DNA of 64,000 bases from an uncultured Clostridia bacterium (GTDB taxonomy: Bacteria; Bacillota; Clostridia; TANB77; CAG-508): contig CAKOTK010000004.1 in NCBI GenBank assembly GCA_934120135.1, forward strand, positions 62,001 to 126,000. The letters run 5' to 3'. The translations under genes and the position numbers were made by a program. The notes below the pieces were generated by a model. It searched no databases, was not told the DNA's origin, and saw nothing but the letters and a program-made list of their open reading frames with translations. Below, piece after piece: positions 36,132 through 44,290 of the stretch. Positions within the stretch are counted from its first letter, which is position 1. Every line of letters begins with the position of its first letter.

Positions 36132-36628
36132 TATTCTCCCCTTGTTATATTTAATTGAGAAAGAACATTCTCCTCTTTTTCCCTCATTTGAGCTTTTTCC
36201 TCTTCCTCCATATGGTCATAGCCTCTTAAGTGATAAAATCCATGAACAAGCATATATGCAAATTCTCTTTCAAAACTATGTCCATATTCTTTTGCTTGTT
36301 CTTCTACTCTTTCAATAGAAATTATGATATCACCCATTATATCTTGTAATGTTTCTACTTGAGTGTCAGCTGTTTGGTCAACAAGTTTGTCCAACTCATC
36401 TTTTTCAAACATAGGAAAAGAAAGTACATCTGTCTCTTTATCTATGTTTCTATATTCTTTATTTATTTCACGTATGTTTTTAGGATTTGTTAATGTAACA
36501 CAAATATATAAAGAGGTAGGATTTATATGCTCTACCTCAAAACATTTTTGTATTACTTTTTCAATTATAGCTTCTAGCTTTTCATTTTGTTTAATATCTT
36601 TCCAAACAATTTCTGTTACTGAATTCAT
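36131..36628 (-). CDS. ybeY: Endoribonuclease YbeY (rRNA maturation factor)
   Basis: This 165-aa zinc enzyme helps 16S rRNA 3'-end maturation and ribosome quality control. The metal site is HGFYHLRGYDHMEEEE. The N-terminal part (LTNPKNIREINKEYRNIDKETDVLSFP) is typical. It sits immediately upstream of the DgkA-PAP2 gene, as in many Firmicutes. The usual partner phoH is absent between yqfD and ybeY; an unrelated 414-aa gene occupies that place. Confidence 0.94.
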   Translation of the reverse strand: MNSVTEIVWKDIKQNEKLEAIIEKVIQKCFEVEHINPTSLYICVTLTNPKNIREINKEYRNIDKETDVLSFPMFEKDELDKLVDQTADTQVETLQDIMGDIIISIERVEEQAKEYGHSFEREFAYMLVHGFYHLRGYDHMEEEEKAQMREKEENVLSQLNITRGE

Positions 36629-36650
36629 TATATTTTCCTTCTATTTAAAA

Positions 36651-37895
36651 TTATGCATTAACAACCTTTTTAGGTCTACCTCTTCTTTTGACTTTTTTAG
36701 GCCCTTTAGTATATGTACCCTCTGAGCTAAATGCATTTTTCAAGTTTTTCATAGCATCTAATTCTACTAATTTTGCACAGTAAAATTGAATGATTTTGTA
36801 ATATCTATTTGGCTCTTTTCTTAATTTTTTCAAATCGTTTCTTAAGAATAAAACTTGCTTATCTTTAGAATAATCAATATAATTTTTCTCTTTTCCTTTT
36901 TGAATTGATTGATATTGTTTGTAAAAATCTTTATATTCTTCTCTTTCAGCTGGTTTTTCCCAGTATACTTTAGTAGATTGTAATTTTACATTATATTCTT
37001 CTATTAAAGTAATAAGTAAAGAATATGCTTTTTCTTGTTTTCTAACTACTTTTGTATCTACTATTAAACTTCTAACATCATTTAATAATTTTTCATAACA
37101 TTGTTCTGCAACTATAAGTGGTAAACTATGTGTAAATAGTTTTCTACTTAAACTTAGTAATATCATATTTTTTTCAATAGTATCATTTTGATCTAATTTA
37201 CCAACTGTGAATCTTTCAAAACTTTGATAATCTTCAAGTATTTCCTTATATACTTTGTTTTCTGGATCCTGTTTCATTTTTAATGGTAAGATATTTTCAA
37301 TATATCTTTCTAATGTGTCAAATATTTTGTTATATACTTCATCTTTAGCTCCTGGAGTTAAATTATCTGCAAGTTTAATTGAATAATGTTTTAATAAACC
37401 TTTATATAATGATTCCATTTGAGAAACATATAATGTTTGGTATCTTTGTAATAGCTGTTCTTTATTAAGACTATCAACAGTTTCATAGTCTAAGTTTAAT
37501 AAATACATTTGTTTTTTATACTTGTATTCCAAATATTCTGTTTCTTTTAAGTGAACAACTGAATAATACTCAGATAATGCATTTTTTTCAAAATCACTCG
37601 CTACATCATTTTTTACTTTTTTATAAATAGAATCCATAATATATTTATCTATTGATTCTAAGTATAACGCATAAATGTCTTCAAACTTTTTTTCAATTGC
37701 TTCTTGTTTTTCTTGGTTTTGAATATCCTCGCTTGCTTTATATGCTTCATAAGCTTTTAGAGCATTGTTTCTTTTAATTGAAATTAACATTCCATTGATT
37801 CCAATTTTTGTTGGAGTTAGTATTTTAGTAATTGTGTTACTAATTTTTGAAAAAAATGTTTTTTCTTGGTATATTCTCAAACTTCTTTCTTCCAT
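36651..37895 (-). CDS. Helical protein with C-terminal AT-hook, function unknown
   Basis: This protein of about 414 aa is read from ATG 37895 (MEERSLRIYQEK), which follows AAAGGAACAG; an upstream TTG overlaps that site. It is predicted almost wholly alpha-helical with many Lys, Glu and Tyr residues, no membrane span, and ends KKVKRRGRPKKVVNA, an AT-hook-like minor-groove binding motif (RGRP). I do not recognise a family. Lying between yqfD and ybeY, where phoH is usual, it may be a lineage-specific chromatin or sporulation protein; this is inference from position and the AT-hook. Confidence 0.7.
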   Translation of the reverse strand: MEERSLRIYQEKTFFSKISNTITKILTPTKIGINGMLISIKRNNALKAYEAYKASEDIQNQEKQEAIEKKFEDIYALYLESIDKYIMDSIYKKVKNDVASDFEKNALSEYYSVVHLKETEYLEYKYKKQMYLLNLDYETVDSLNKEQLLQRYQTLYVSQMESLYKGLLKHYSIKLADNLTPGAKDEVYNKIFDTLERYIENILPLKMKQDPENKVYKEILEDYQSFERFTVGKLDQNDTIEKNMILLSLSRKLFTHSLPLIVAEQCYEKLLNDVRSLIVDTKVVRKQEKAYSLLITLIEEYNVKLQSTKVYWEKPAEREEYKDFYKQYQSIQKGKEKNYIDYSKDKQVLFLRNDLKKLRKEPNRYYKIIQFYCAKLVELDAMKNLKNAFSSEGTYTKGPKKVKRRGRPKKVVNA

Positions 37896-37909
37896 GGCAT
37901 CTGTTCCTT

Positions 37910-39091
37910 TCAAAATACTATTTTTTCTTTTGTCCCAATACTTTCAAGTACTTCGTAAATAACTTCAAATTCAATATTTGCTCCTATTTGTTCTGCATTT
38001 ATTTTTTTATTTGTTACTTGTTTTCCTTCTATTTGCTCTTTTAGGCTCTCGTCAGCTTGTGCTATTCCAAGCTCTTTTGCTTCTTCTATACTATATGTAA
38101 TTTCTTGTTCTTCATACTCTTGGTATGTCTTTTGGTGTATTTCTATTGGCAAATAAAAATCTGAAAATAGTTTTAGTTTTTTACTCGTCTCTATTGTATC
38201 ATAATTTTGAAATTTTGGAACCCCTTTTGGCAAATTTATTTCAAAATTATTTATCTTTACGGAATATTTATTTTCCTCCTTGCCTGTTTTTATTTTTTTA
38301 GTCTGTTTTAAAGGCACACTTACCTTTTGAGAATACCATACTTTTGCCTGAACTTCACCATTTGCATGCACATATCGAATTCCTGTGAACTGACCTTCAA
38401 GCCACCCTTGTATTAGCACAGTTCCTTTTGTAACTATGTCTCCTTCTTTTACTACGGCTGTGCCATTTTGAGCATTTATCTTTACTATCATTGCATCTTT
38501 TGTTGCAACAATATTACAATACTCCTCTTCTTTGATTATATCGGGTTTCAAATCTGCTTCTACTATTTTTACAATTGCATTTGTCCCTTTTATCTCTATT
38601 CCCATCCATGCTAAATCACTTCTTTTTAATCGTATTTTATCAATTATATTTTTAGTGTTTAAATTTGTTTTAGATGTTCCAACTTTAAAATTATCATCTG
38701 CTAAATCCTTAATGATTTCTTCTGCTGAAATCTTATTATTTCCTGTCACTTCAATATTCCATATAAAGTTTGATAATGCAATAACTGCAATTATTAAAAG
38801 TATAAAAAATATAGCGAAGATTTTTCTTTTTTTGTATTTATGTAATATAAATGGTATTCCTCTTTTCTTTTGTATTTTCACTCTACATTTAGTTTTTTTA
38901 GCTATTTCTTTTATTCTTTTAAAATCTCTAATTCCAATATTCACTCTTATAATTGTGGAGTGTTTTCTTTTCATATTCCACAAAAATATTTTTTTACTAT
39001 TGCAAATATTTATAAAACGTTCTATAAAATATCCTTCTACTTCGATATTTACATATCCTAAAATGTAAGCTAATAGTATTTTAAAATACAA
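37910..39091 (-). CDS. yqfD: Sporulation protein YqfD
   Basis: This 393-aa protein has a membrane helix at about 93-115 (IFAIFFILLIIAVIALSNFIW) followed by a domain of the YqfD type (WNIEVTGNNKISAEEI). It is needed for spore formation in Bacillus, probably at the forespore engulfment membrane, and is under SigE control there. The start is TTG at 39091 with AGGAGGG upstream. It lies 11 bp after yqfC, giving the classic yqfC-yqfD pair. Confidence 0.9.
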   Translation of the reverse strand: MYFKILLAYILGYVNIEVEGYFIERFINICNSKKIFLWNMKRKHSTIIRVNIGIRDFKRIKEIAKKTKCRVKIQKKRGIPFILHKYKKRKIFAIFFILLIIAVIALSNFIWNIEVTGNNKISAEEIIKDLADDNFKVGTSKTNLNTKNIIDKIRLKRSDLAWMGIEIKGTNAIVKIVEADLKPDIIKEEEYCNIVATKDAMIVKINAQNGTAVVKEGDIVTKGTVLIQGWLEGQFTGIRYVHANGEVQAKVWYSQKVSVPLKQTKKIKTGKEENKYSVKINNFEINLPKGVPKFQNYDTIETSKKLKLFSDFYLPIEIHQKTYQEYEEQEITYSIEEAKELGIAQADESLKEQIEGKQVTNKKINAEQIGANIEFEVIYEVLESIGTKEKIVF

Positions 39092-39102
39092 ACTTTTCCC
39101 TC

Positions 39103-39405
39103 CTATTCTTCATCTGTAATTGTTTCAAAATCAATGCTTTCTATTTTTCCAGTAACTAATAAATCGTCTGTTGTCATTTCTTCTAAGTATAAGTCATATC
39201 CATTTATGTTTAGAATTCCAATATGTGTACTAATTCTAATATAAAAATCTTGATATTCTAATATTCCTTTATAGTTTTCAATTAACATTTGTTTAAAACC
39301 TATTACTGTTATTTTCGGTAAGTTGGTTGATATTTCTTGAGGAATTTCTAATAAACGATTTATTCTACTTTGTATACTTTTATTTTTCTTAGATGCTTTT
39401 CGCAA
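39103..39405 (-). CDS. yqfC: YabP/YqfC family sporulation protein
   Basis: This 100-aa protein matches YqfC/YabP (LLEIPQEISTNLPKITVIGFKQMLIENYKGILEY), a small coat/membrane-associated sporulation factor. The start is TTG at 39405, with AAGGGAGATGAGAG upstream. It forms an operon with yqfD. The pdaA-like gene, also sporulation related, ends 62 bp upstream. Confidence 0.9.
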   Translation of the reverse strand: MRKASKKNKSIQSRINRLLEIPQEISTNLPKITVIGFKQMLIENYKGILEYQDFYIRISTHIGILNINGYDLYLEEMTTDDLLVTGKIESIDFETITDEE

Positions 39406-39466
39406 ACTCTCATCTCCCTTATGCTATTTCTATATAGTTGTCAAAGAATTAAATTTTGGCAACTGA

Positions 39467-40271
39467 TTATCTCTGAAAATCGTCTAAAGTTTTAAACTCA
39501 TACCCCATCTTTTTAATTTCCTTAATACAATAATCTAAAATATTGCTATTGTCTTTTGAAGTTGCATGTAGTAATATAACTGCTCCGAGGATGTATGTTA
39601 TTTAAAACCATCTTTTTGCCATAATCTTCTCTACCTTGTTTATTTTCGTCCCAATCATCATAAGCAAAACTCCACATAACTGTTTTATAGCCTAATGTAT
39701 TAGTATATGCTACAGTTCTTTCACTATATTCTCCTTTTGGTGGACGAATGTATTTCATTTCATAATTAAATTTTTGATAAACTGCTGTATGCAAATCCAT
39801 TACTTCTTTTTGTATTTGTTCATTTGTTAAATCTGGCATACTTTTATGATTTACTGTATGATTTCCAACAGTATGACCCTCATCTATCATTTGCTTTACT
39901 AAGTCTGATGCAGTATTCAAATAATGAGCCGTTATAAAGAATGTAGCAGGAACTTGATTTTCCTTTAATATTGCTAGTATTTTAGGTGTATAACCTGCTT
40001 CATATCCATTGTCAAAAGTAAGATAAACATATTTTGAATTTTTATTTCCCATAGCAATTCCTTCATATGTATCTATTATTTTTTTATTTACACTTCCTAA
40101 ATCTGGTTGTTCATTATTTTTAGATCTTTTTATTCCCCAACCAATTCTTTTTTCGCTAACTGAACTTGCACTTGTTTCTGTCGTATTGTTTGTATTAATT
40201 ACGGAAATTGAAAAAATAAATACTAATAAAATTGATGATATAACTATAAGAAAATTTGACTTTTTTTTCAT
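39467..40271 (-). CDS. pdaA: PdaA-type polysaccharide deacetylase, interrupted by +1 frameshift at CGG
   Basis: The protein deacetylates muramic acid in peptidoglycan, a step needed for delta-lactam in spore cortex. It has an N-terminal membrane helix and the PdaA motif TFDNGYEAGYTPKIL, GHTVGNHTVNH, and YIRPPKGEYS. The ATG at 40271 follows AGAGGGATAGG. Reading is open to IHPRSSYITT... and stops at a TAG. Skipping the C of the in-frame CGG (coding-strand C at 39587) gives IHPGAVILLHATSKDN and a normal end LDDFQR at 39467, a total of about 267 aa. The His in LLHATS is an expected C-terminal family motif, so the shifted frame is the functional one. Confidence 0.82.
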
Positions 40272-40344
40272 CCTATCCCTCTTTCCTTTTAATAACAATG
40301 CTTTCATTTTTTTCGACATTTTATAAGTTTTTGCAAAATTATTC

Positions 40345-40373
40345 TTGACAATATTGTTTATTTGCATTATATT
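40345..40373 (+). promoter_or_regulatory. Promoter of agrA/agrC operon
   Basis: TTGACA (40345-40350), 17-bp spacer, TATATT (40368-40373), followed by a leader of about 105 nt to the agrA ATG. Autoregulation by AgrA is possible but I could not define a LytTR site. Confidence 0.7.
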
Positions 40374-40484
40374 TATATAGGCAATTGGAAAAAAATGGGT
40401 AATTTTATTTTGTTTTGTCGAATTACCATTGCACGTTTTTGTTGTGTTAATTTATATTTATTATATTATACGGGGGAAAAATAT

Positions 40485-41231
40485 ATGTTAGATTTTGTAT
40501 TATGTGATGATAATTTTAACGCTTTAACAAGATTAGAAAAGATGCTAGAATCTTTATTTATTGAGTGTAAAATTAACGCGCGTATTGCATTAAGTACAAC
40601 AAATCCTGAGGAGTTAACTGAGTTTGTAAAAGTTAACAAGGTTAATGTTGTATTTTTAGATATTGATTTAAAATCTAACATTACTGGGCTAGATTTAGCT
40701 GATATTATCCGTAAAAAGGATAAAAACATTTATATTATCTTTACAACTGGTCATTTAGAATATGGTTTAATGGCATATAAGTATAAAACTTTTGATTATA
40801 TACCCAAACCAATAACTGTAGAGAGATTAAAAGATACTATAAGTAGGTTGGTCGAAGATTTTTCGGGTTCTGAACCCAAGTTTGTAAGACTTGATAATAA
40901 TAGGACTATTATCAAGCAAGATAAGATTTTGTATATTCAAAAAGAGGGGATGAAAACTATCTTTTATACTGATACAAGAGAATATGAGACTTATAGTTCT
41001 TTTAAAGTTATAATGTTACAATTGCCAGACACTTTTATACAATGCCATAAATCATATATCGTTAATACTAAAAAAATAACTAGTGTAGACTTTTCTAACA
41101 ATGTTATTTTTCTAAATGATAATGAGGACTATAAATGCTTTATAGGTCCTAAATATAAAAATAAAATTATGGAGGTTTTTAATTATGAAAATTTTTCAAA
41201 CAATTTGGACAGCAATGACGACACAGAATGA
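40485..41231 (+). CDS. agrA: LytTR-type response regulator (AgrA-like)
   Basis: This 248-aa protein has a receiver domain (acidic LCDDNFNAL, phospho-acceptor in VVFLDIDLKSNITGLDL, Lys in YIPKPI) and a C-terminal LytTR DNA-binding domain (FVRLDNNRTIIKQDKILYIQKEG...FIQCHKSYIVN). It should activate the agrBD promoter after phosphorylation by AgrC. I use ATG 40485 (MLDFVLCDD), with CGGGGGAAAA upstream. Its last 47 bases overlap the agrC start, so the pair is coupled. Confidence 0.93.
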   Translation: MLDFVLCDDNFNALTRLEKMLESLFIECKINARIALSTTNPEELTEFVKVNKVNVVFLDIDLKSNITGLDLADIIRKKDKNIYIIFTTGHLEYGLMAYKYKTFDYIPKPITVERLKDTISRLVEDFSGSEPKFVRLDNNRTIIKQDKILYIQKEGMKTIFYTDTREYETYSSFKVIMLQLPDTFIQCHKSYIVNTKKITSVDFSNNVIFLNDNEDYKCFIGPKYKNKIMEVFNYENFSNNLDSNDDTE

Positions 41232-42540
41232 AATCGCTTTAAGTATTGTAGGATTTTTATCTTGTTTTATTGATACTTTCGTGAATATGTTATTATTTAC
41301 CACTATCTTAAATATAAACGCTACAAAGAAATCAAAAATTATTTATGTCATAGTTATGGGAATAATAGCAATTCTATCTAGAAGTCTTATTCCTGATCCC
41401 TATGGTACATTTTTTAATATGCTTATTATTATATTTATAATTAAATTCATATTGAAGACAAGTTGGTTAAAATCTTTTTTATCTGAATTTATCGTAATAA
41501 GCACAAGTTCTTTAATGGAAATATTCTTTTTTAATTTTTATACAGAAATATGTAAAATACCATATGATTTATTAATGTATACTCCTATATATAGATTATT
41601 ATCTACTCTTTTAATATATTTGTTCATCTACATTATATACAAAATTATAAAATATTTTAAATTTTATATAAAATTGGAAAACATGACCAAAAAGAATAAA
41701 TACTTATTTATAACTAATGCTATATTAGGAATTATTGCAATGAGTACACAGTTCTATCTACTTTCTGTTTATAGTGGTAATATGCCAATTATTATAACAA
41801 TTACTAGTATACTAAGTCTATTAGCATATTTCGTTATTAGTATATATAGCTTATTAAGTACAGGTAAACTAGATACTACCACTAGAGATTTAGAAGAAGC
41901 ACAATTGTATAACAAAACATTAACAATTTTACATGACAGCATCAGAGGCTTTAAACATGATTTTCATAATATTGTTCAAAGTATTGGTGGTTATGCAGAT
42001 AGAGGTGACTTAGAAGGATTACGTGTTTATTACAGACAACTTCTACAAGATTGTGGACGTACTAATAATTTAACTGCCCTAAATCCAGAAGTTATTAATA
42101 ATCCTGCTATATACAATGTCCTAGCCACTAAATATCATAAAGCTGATGAAATTGGTGTTCAAATAAATTTAGGTATTTTTATAGATTTAAATGAAATTGA
42201 AAAATATATGAAAATTTATGAATTTACCAGAATATTAGGTATACTTTTAGATAATGCTATTGAAGCTGCTTCTGAATGTGAAAATAAAGTAATTCATGTA
42301 AGTTTTAGAAAAGAACAAAATCGTAGAAGATTACTTGTAATAATTGATAATACATATAAAAATAAAGATATAAATGTAGATAAAATTTATGAAAAGGATT
42401 TTTCAACTAAATCTAAAAATACTAATAGCGGACTTGGTTTGTGGGAAGTCAGACAAATATTAAAGAAAAATAATAATTTGAATTTATATACTACTAAAAG
42501 TGAAGAGTTCTTTTCACAACAATTTGAAATATATTATTAA
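41185..42540 (+). CDS. agrC: AgrC-type sensor histidine kinase
   Basis: This 451-aa protein has about six membrane helices in residues 10-220 and a cytoplasmic GHKL kinase: phosphorylated His in RGFKHDFHNIVQSIGG, N-box LLDNAIEAASE and G-box NSGLGLWEVRQIL. It is an AgrC/ComD-type receptor for a cyclic peptide. The ligand is very likely the AgrD peptide encoded about 100 bp downstream on the opposite strand. Confidence 0.93.
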   Translation: MKIFQTIWTAMTTQNEIALSIVGFLSCFIDTFVNMLLFTTILNINATKKSKIIYVIVMGIIAILSRSLIPDPYGTFFNMLIIIFIIKFILKTSWLKSFLSEFIVISTSSLMEIFFFNFYTEICKIPYDLLMYTPIYRLLSTLLIYLFIYIIYKIIKYFKFYIKLENMTKKNKYLFITNAILGIIAMSTQFYLLSVYSGNMPIIITITSILSLLAYFVISIYSLLSTGKLDTTTRDLEEAQLYNKTLTILHDSIRGFKHDFHNIVQSIGGYADRGDLEGLRVYYRQLLQDCGRTNNLTALNPEVINNPAIYNVLATKYHKADEIGVQINLGIFIDLNEIEKYMKIYEFTRILGILLDNAIEAASECENKVIHVSFRKEQNRRRLLVIIDNTYKNKDINVDKIYEKDFSTKSKNTNSGLGLWEVRQILKKNNNLNLYTTKSEEFFSQQFEIYY

Positions 42541-42546
42541 AAAAGT

Positions 42547-42589
42547 AAATACAAAGAGGTATCTTGATTTAAGATACCTCTTTGTATTT
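42547..42589. terminator. Strong terminator between agrC and agrD
   Basis: Perfect 19-bp stem (42547-42565 with 42571-42589) with a GATTT loop. It separates the convergent agrA-agrC and agrB-agrD transcripts and can act in both directions. Confidence 0.85.
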
Positions 42590-42633
42590 GTTTTGTCGTT
42601 TTAAGGAAATATTTATATTTATTTATATTATAA

Positions 42634-42753
42634 TTAATCTTTTTTGATTAATGATGCTGGCATTGTTGGTTGATGTAATAATCCTAATACCCAACATGCT
42701 GTATTTGTAGATCTTGCGTATTTTTCTGCAACTTTAGCTAATAGTTTTAACAT
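42634..42753 (-). CDS. agrD: AgrD: cyclic lactone autoinducer precursor (39 aa)
   Basis: A 39-aa peptide read from ATG 42753 after AAGGAGGAATAAAA. It has an amphipathic N terminus (MLKLLAKVAEKYARST), a cysteine-containing core ACWVLGLL and the conserved C-terminal recognition segment HQPTMPASLIKKD. AgrB should cut and cyclise the core to a thiolactone beginning at Cys20. The ring end (Gly or Leu) is not certain. It lies 63 bp downstream of agrB on the same strand. Confidence 0.92.
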   Translation of the reverse strand: MLKLLAKVAEKYARSTNTACWVLGLLHQPTMPASLIKKD

Positions 42754-42816
42754 TTTTATTCCTCCTTATATTATTATTTTTATATCATAAACATTGCCGG
42801 CCAATGTATTATAATC

Positions 42817-43437
42817 TTAAATTGTTTCCTCTGTATATACTTTGTAGCCATGTTTGTTATTTGTTATTTTATATGAAATAGGTAATACTGTTAGGTTTTG
42901 CAAAAACATTGCATAAATTATCATGTATGAAAATTGTTTGTATGGGTTAAATATTATTATTGATAATAAAACTACTAATGATATATATGACTTAATTTTT
43001 TTAGATTTTATTTCTTTTTTGCTCAAAATAGGCATATTTTCTGTGTCTGCAGGTGCATATTTAGCAATTATAATAATACTAAATATTGTTATCAACCCTG
43101 CTAATATATAAAGAATATTTTTATCTGATATTAAAATATATTTTGATAATATAATTGGTAATAAATATAAAACAGATGTTGTAATCATACAACCTAAATG
43201 TGTTTTTAAATGAAAACCACCTGTAAAACTTCTATAAGGTGCTATTAAGAAAAATAATAATAAAGTTTGCCATCCCATATTTAATAAAAATCCTATAATG
43301 AATAATATTAAAATTTTAGGTAATTCTCCAAAAATTAATCTTACACCAAAGTTAATAATTAATTCTCTTTCCTCATCTATGTCTGTAACCTTTGATTTAA
43401 TTTTTTCAGTTATCAAATCACAAAATTTATCAATCAT
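42817..43437 (-). CDS. agrB: AgrB-type peptide-processing membrane endopeptidase
   Basis: This 206-aa membrane protein has the AgrB catalytic site APYRSFTGGFHLKTHLGC (His and Cys). About five helices follow. It removes the C-terminal part of AgrD and forms the thiolactone ring. The order agrB-agrD on the minus strand faces agrA-agrC, a convergent arrangement unlike the staphylococcal agrBDCA operon. An AT-rich leader of about 55 bp contains a weak promoter. Confidence 0.93.
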   Translation of the reverse strand: MIDKFCDLITEKIKSKVTDIDEERELIINFGVRLIFGELPKILILFIIGFLLNMGWQTLLLFFLIAPYRSFTGGFHLKTHLGCMITTSVLYLLPIILSKYILISDKNILYILAGLITIFSIIIIAKYAPADTENMPILSKKEIKSKKIKSYISLVVLLSIIIFNPYKQFSYMIIYAMFLQNLTVLPISYKITNNKHGYKVYTEETI

Positions 43438-43494
43438 TTTCTTACCTCGTTCTTTGTTATCTGTATTTTATATTTTTTAAACGCAAAAATAAAA

Positions 43495-43576
43495 AAACTT
43501 TATAAAGATATAAAAATTGTGTGCGAAATTTGTCGTTTTTTGTTTTAGTCACAATTTTTGTATTTTCATAAAGTTT
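43495..43576. repeat. Long inverted repeat upstream of agrB
   Basis: Two 27-nt arms (43495-43521 and 43550-43576), matching at 24 of 27 positions, with a 28-nt loop. Followed by T-rich sequence on the minus strand, it can terminate rluA transcription. Whether it also controls agrBD is open. Confidence 0.6.
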
Positions 43577-43603
43577 AGTTTAATTTTACAAATATATAAT
43601 GTT

Positions 43604-44290
43604 TCATAATTGAATATCTTTTAGTATTGCCCAACTTCCAAGCATTTGAGGTACATCTTTAAATTCCATTAGTTCATTTGTAATAGGATGATATAGTTTT
43701 AATTCATATGCCCAAAGTGCAATTTGTTTTCCATGACCTCTTCCACCATATTTTTGGTCTCCATATATGCTATGGTCTCTACTAGATAATTGCACCCTAA
43801 TCTGGTGATGTCTTCCTGTATGCAAGTTTATTTTTAAAACTGATAAGTTTAATTCTTCATCATATTTTAAAACTTCATAATCTAATATGGCTGATTTGCT
43901 ATTCTTAGTTCCTTCTTTCACAACTTTGCTCATATTAGTTCTCTCATTTTTTAGTAAATAGTCTTGTAATGTTCCTTTTGAGCTTTCCATCTTTCCATTT
44001 ACTATTACTAAATATGTTTTTTGAAATTGTTTTTCTCTTACTTGATTACTTAGTCTTCCTGCTGCTTTCGAAGTTTTAGCAAATACCATTACTCCACCAA
44101 CAGGCCTATCTAATCTATGTACTAATCCTAAATACACATTTCCTGGTTTGTTATACTTTTCTTTTAAATATGCTTTTATTATTGTAAGCATATCAACATC
44201 ACCTGTTTTATCTGCCTGTGATGGTATGTTTACTGGTTTTTCTACTACTATTATATGGTTATCTTCAAATATTACTTTTAAATTCTGCAT
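43604..44290 (-). CDS. RluA-family pseudouridine synthase
   Basis: This 228-aa enzyme has the RluA/RluD catalytic motif GLVHRLDRPVGGVMVFAKT, with the nucleophile Asp in HRLD, and the C-terminal IRVQLSSRDHSIYGDQKYGG. It isomerises specific uridines in rRNA or tRNA. It lacks an S4 domain, so it is the short type. Its start abuts the stop of the upstream methyltransferase with no gap. Confidence 0.93.
   Translation of the reverse strand: MQNLKVIFEDNHIIVVEKPVNIPSQADKTGDVDMLTIIKAYLKEKYNKPGNVYLGLVHRLDRPVGGVMVFAKTSKAAGRLSNQVREKQFQKTYLVIVNGKMESSKGTLQDYLLKNERTNMSKVVKEGTKNSKSAILDYEVLKYDEELNLSVLKINLHTGRHHQIRVQLSSRDHSIYGDQKYGGRGHGKQIALWAYELKLYHPITNELMEFKDVPQMLGSWAILKDIQL

Noticed and set aside
16975..39587. 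Simple explanation that the three frameshifts are scattered sequencing errors
   Set aside because: Not excluded, but rejected as the preferred reading: all three are +1, all insert C before a Gly codon, and all make an in-frame CGG that is otherwise absent from recognised genes. Read data are needed.
40345..43600. Possible AgrA binding boxes with TTTTGTCG (about 40419, 42590 and 43529)
   Set aside because: The motif is short, lies downstream of the promoter at 40.4 kb and does not form the spaced direct repeat expected for LytTR proteins.
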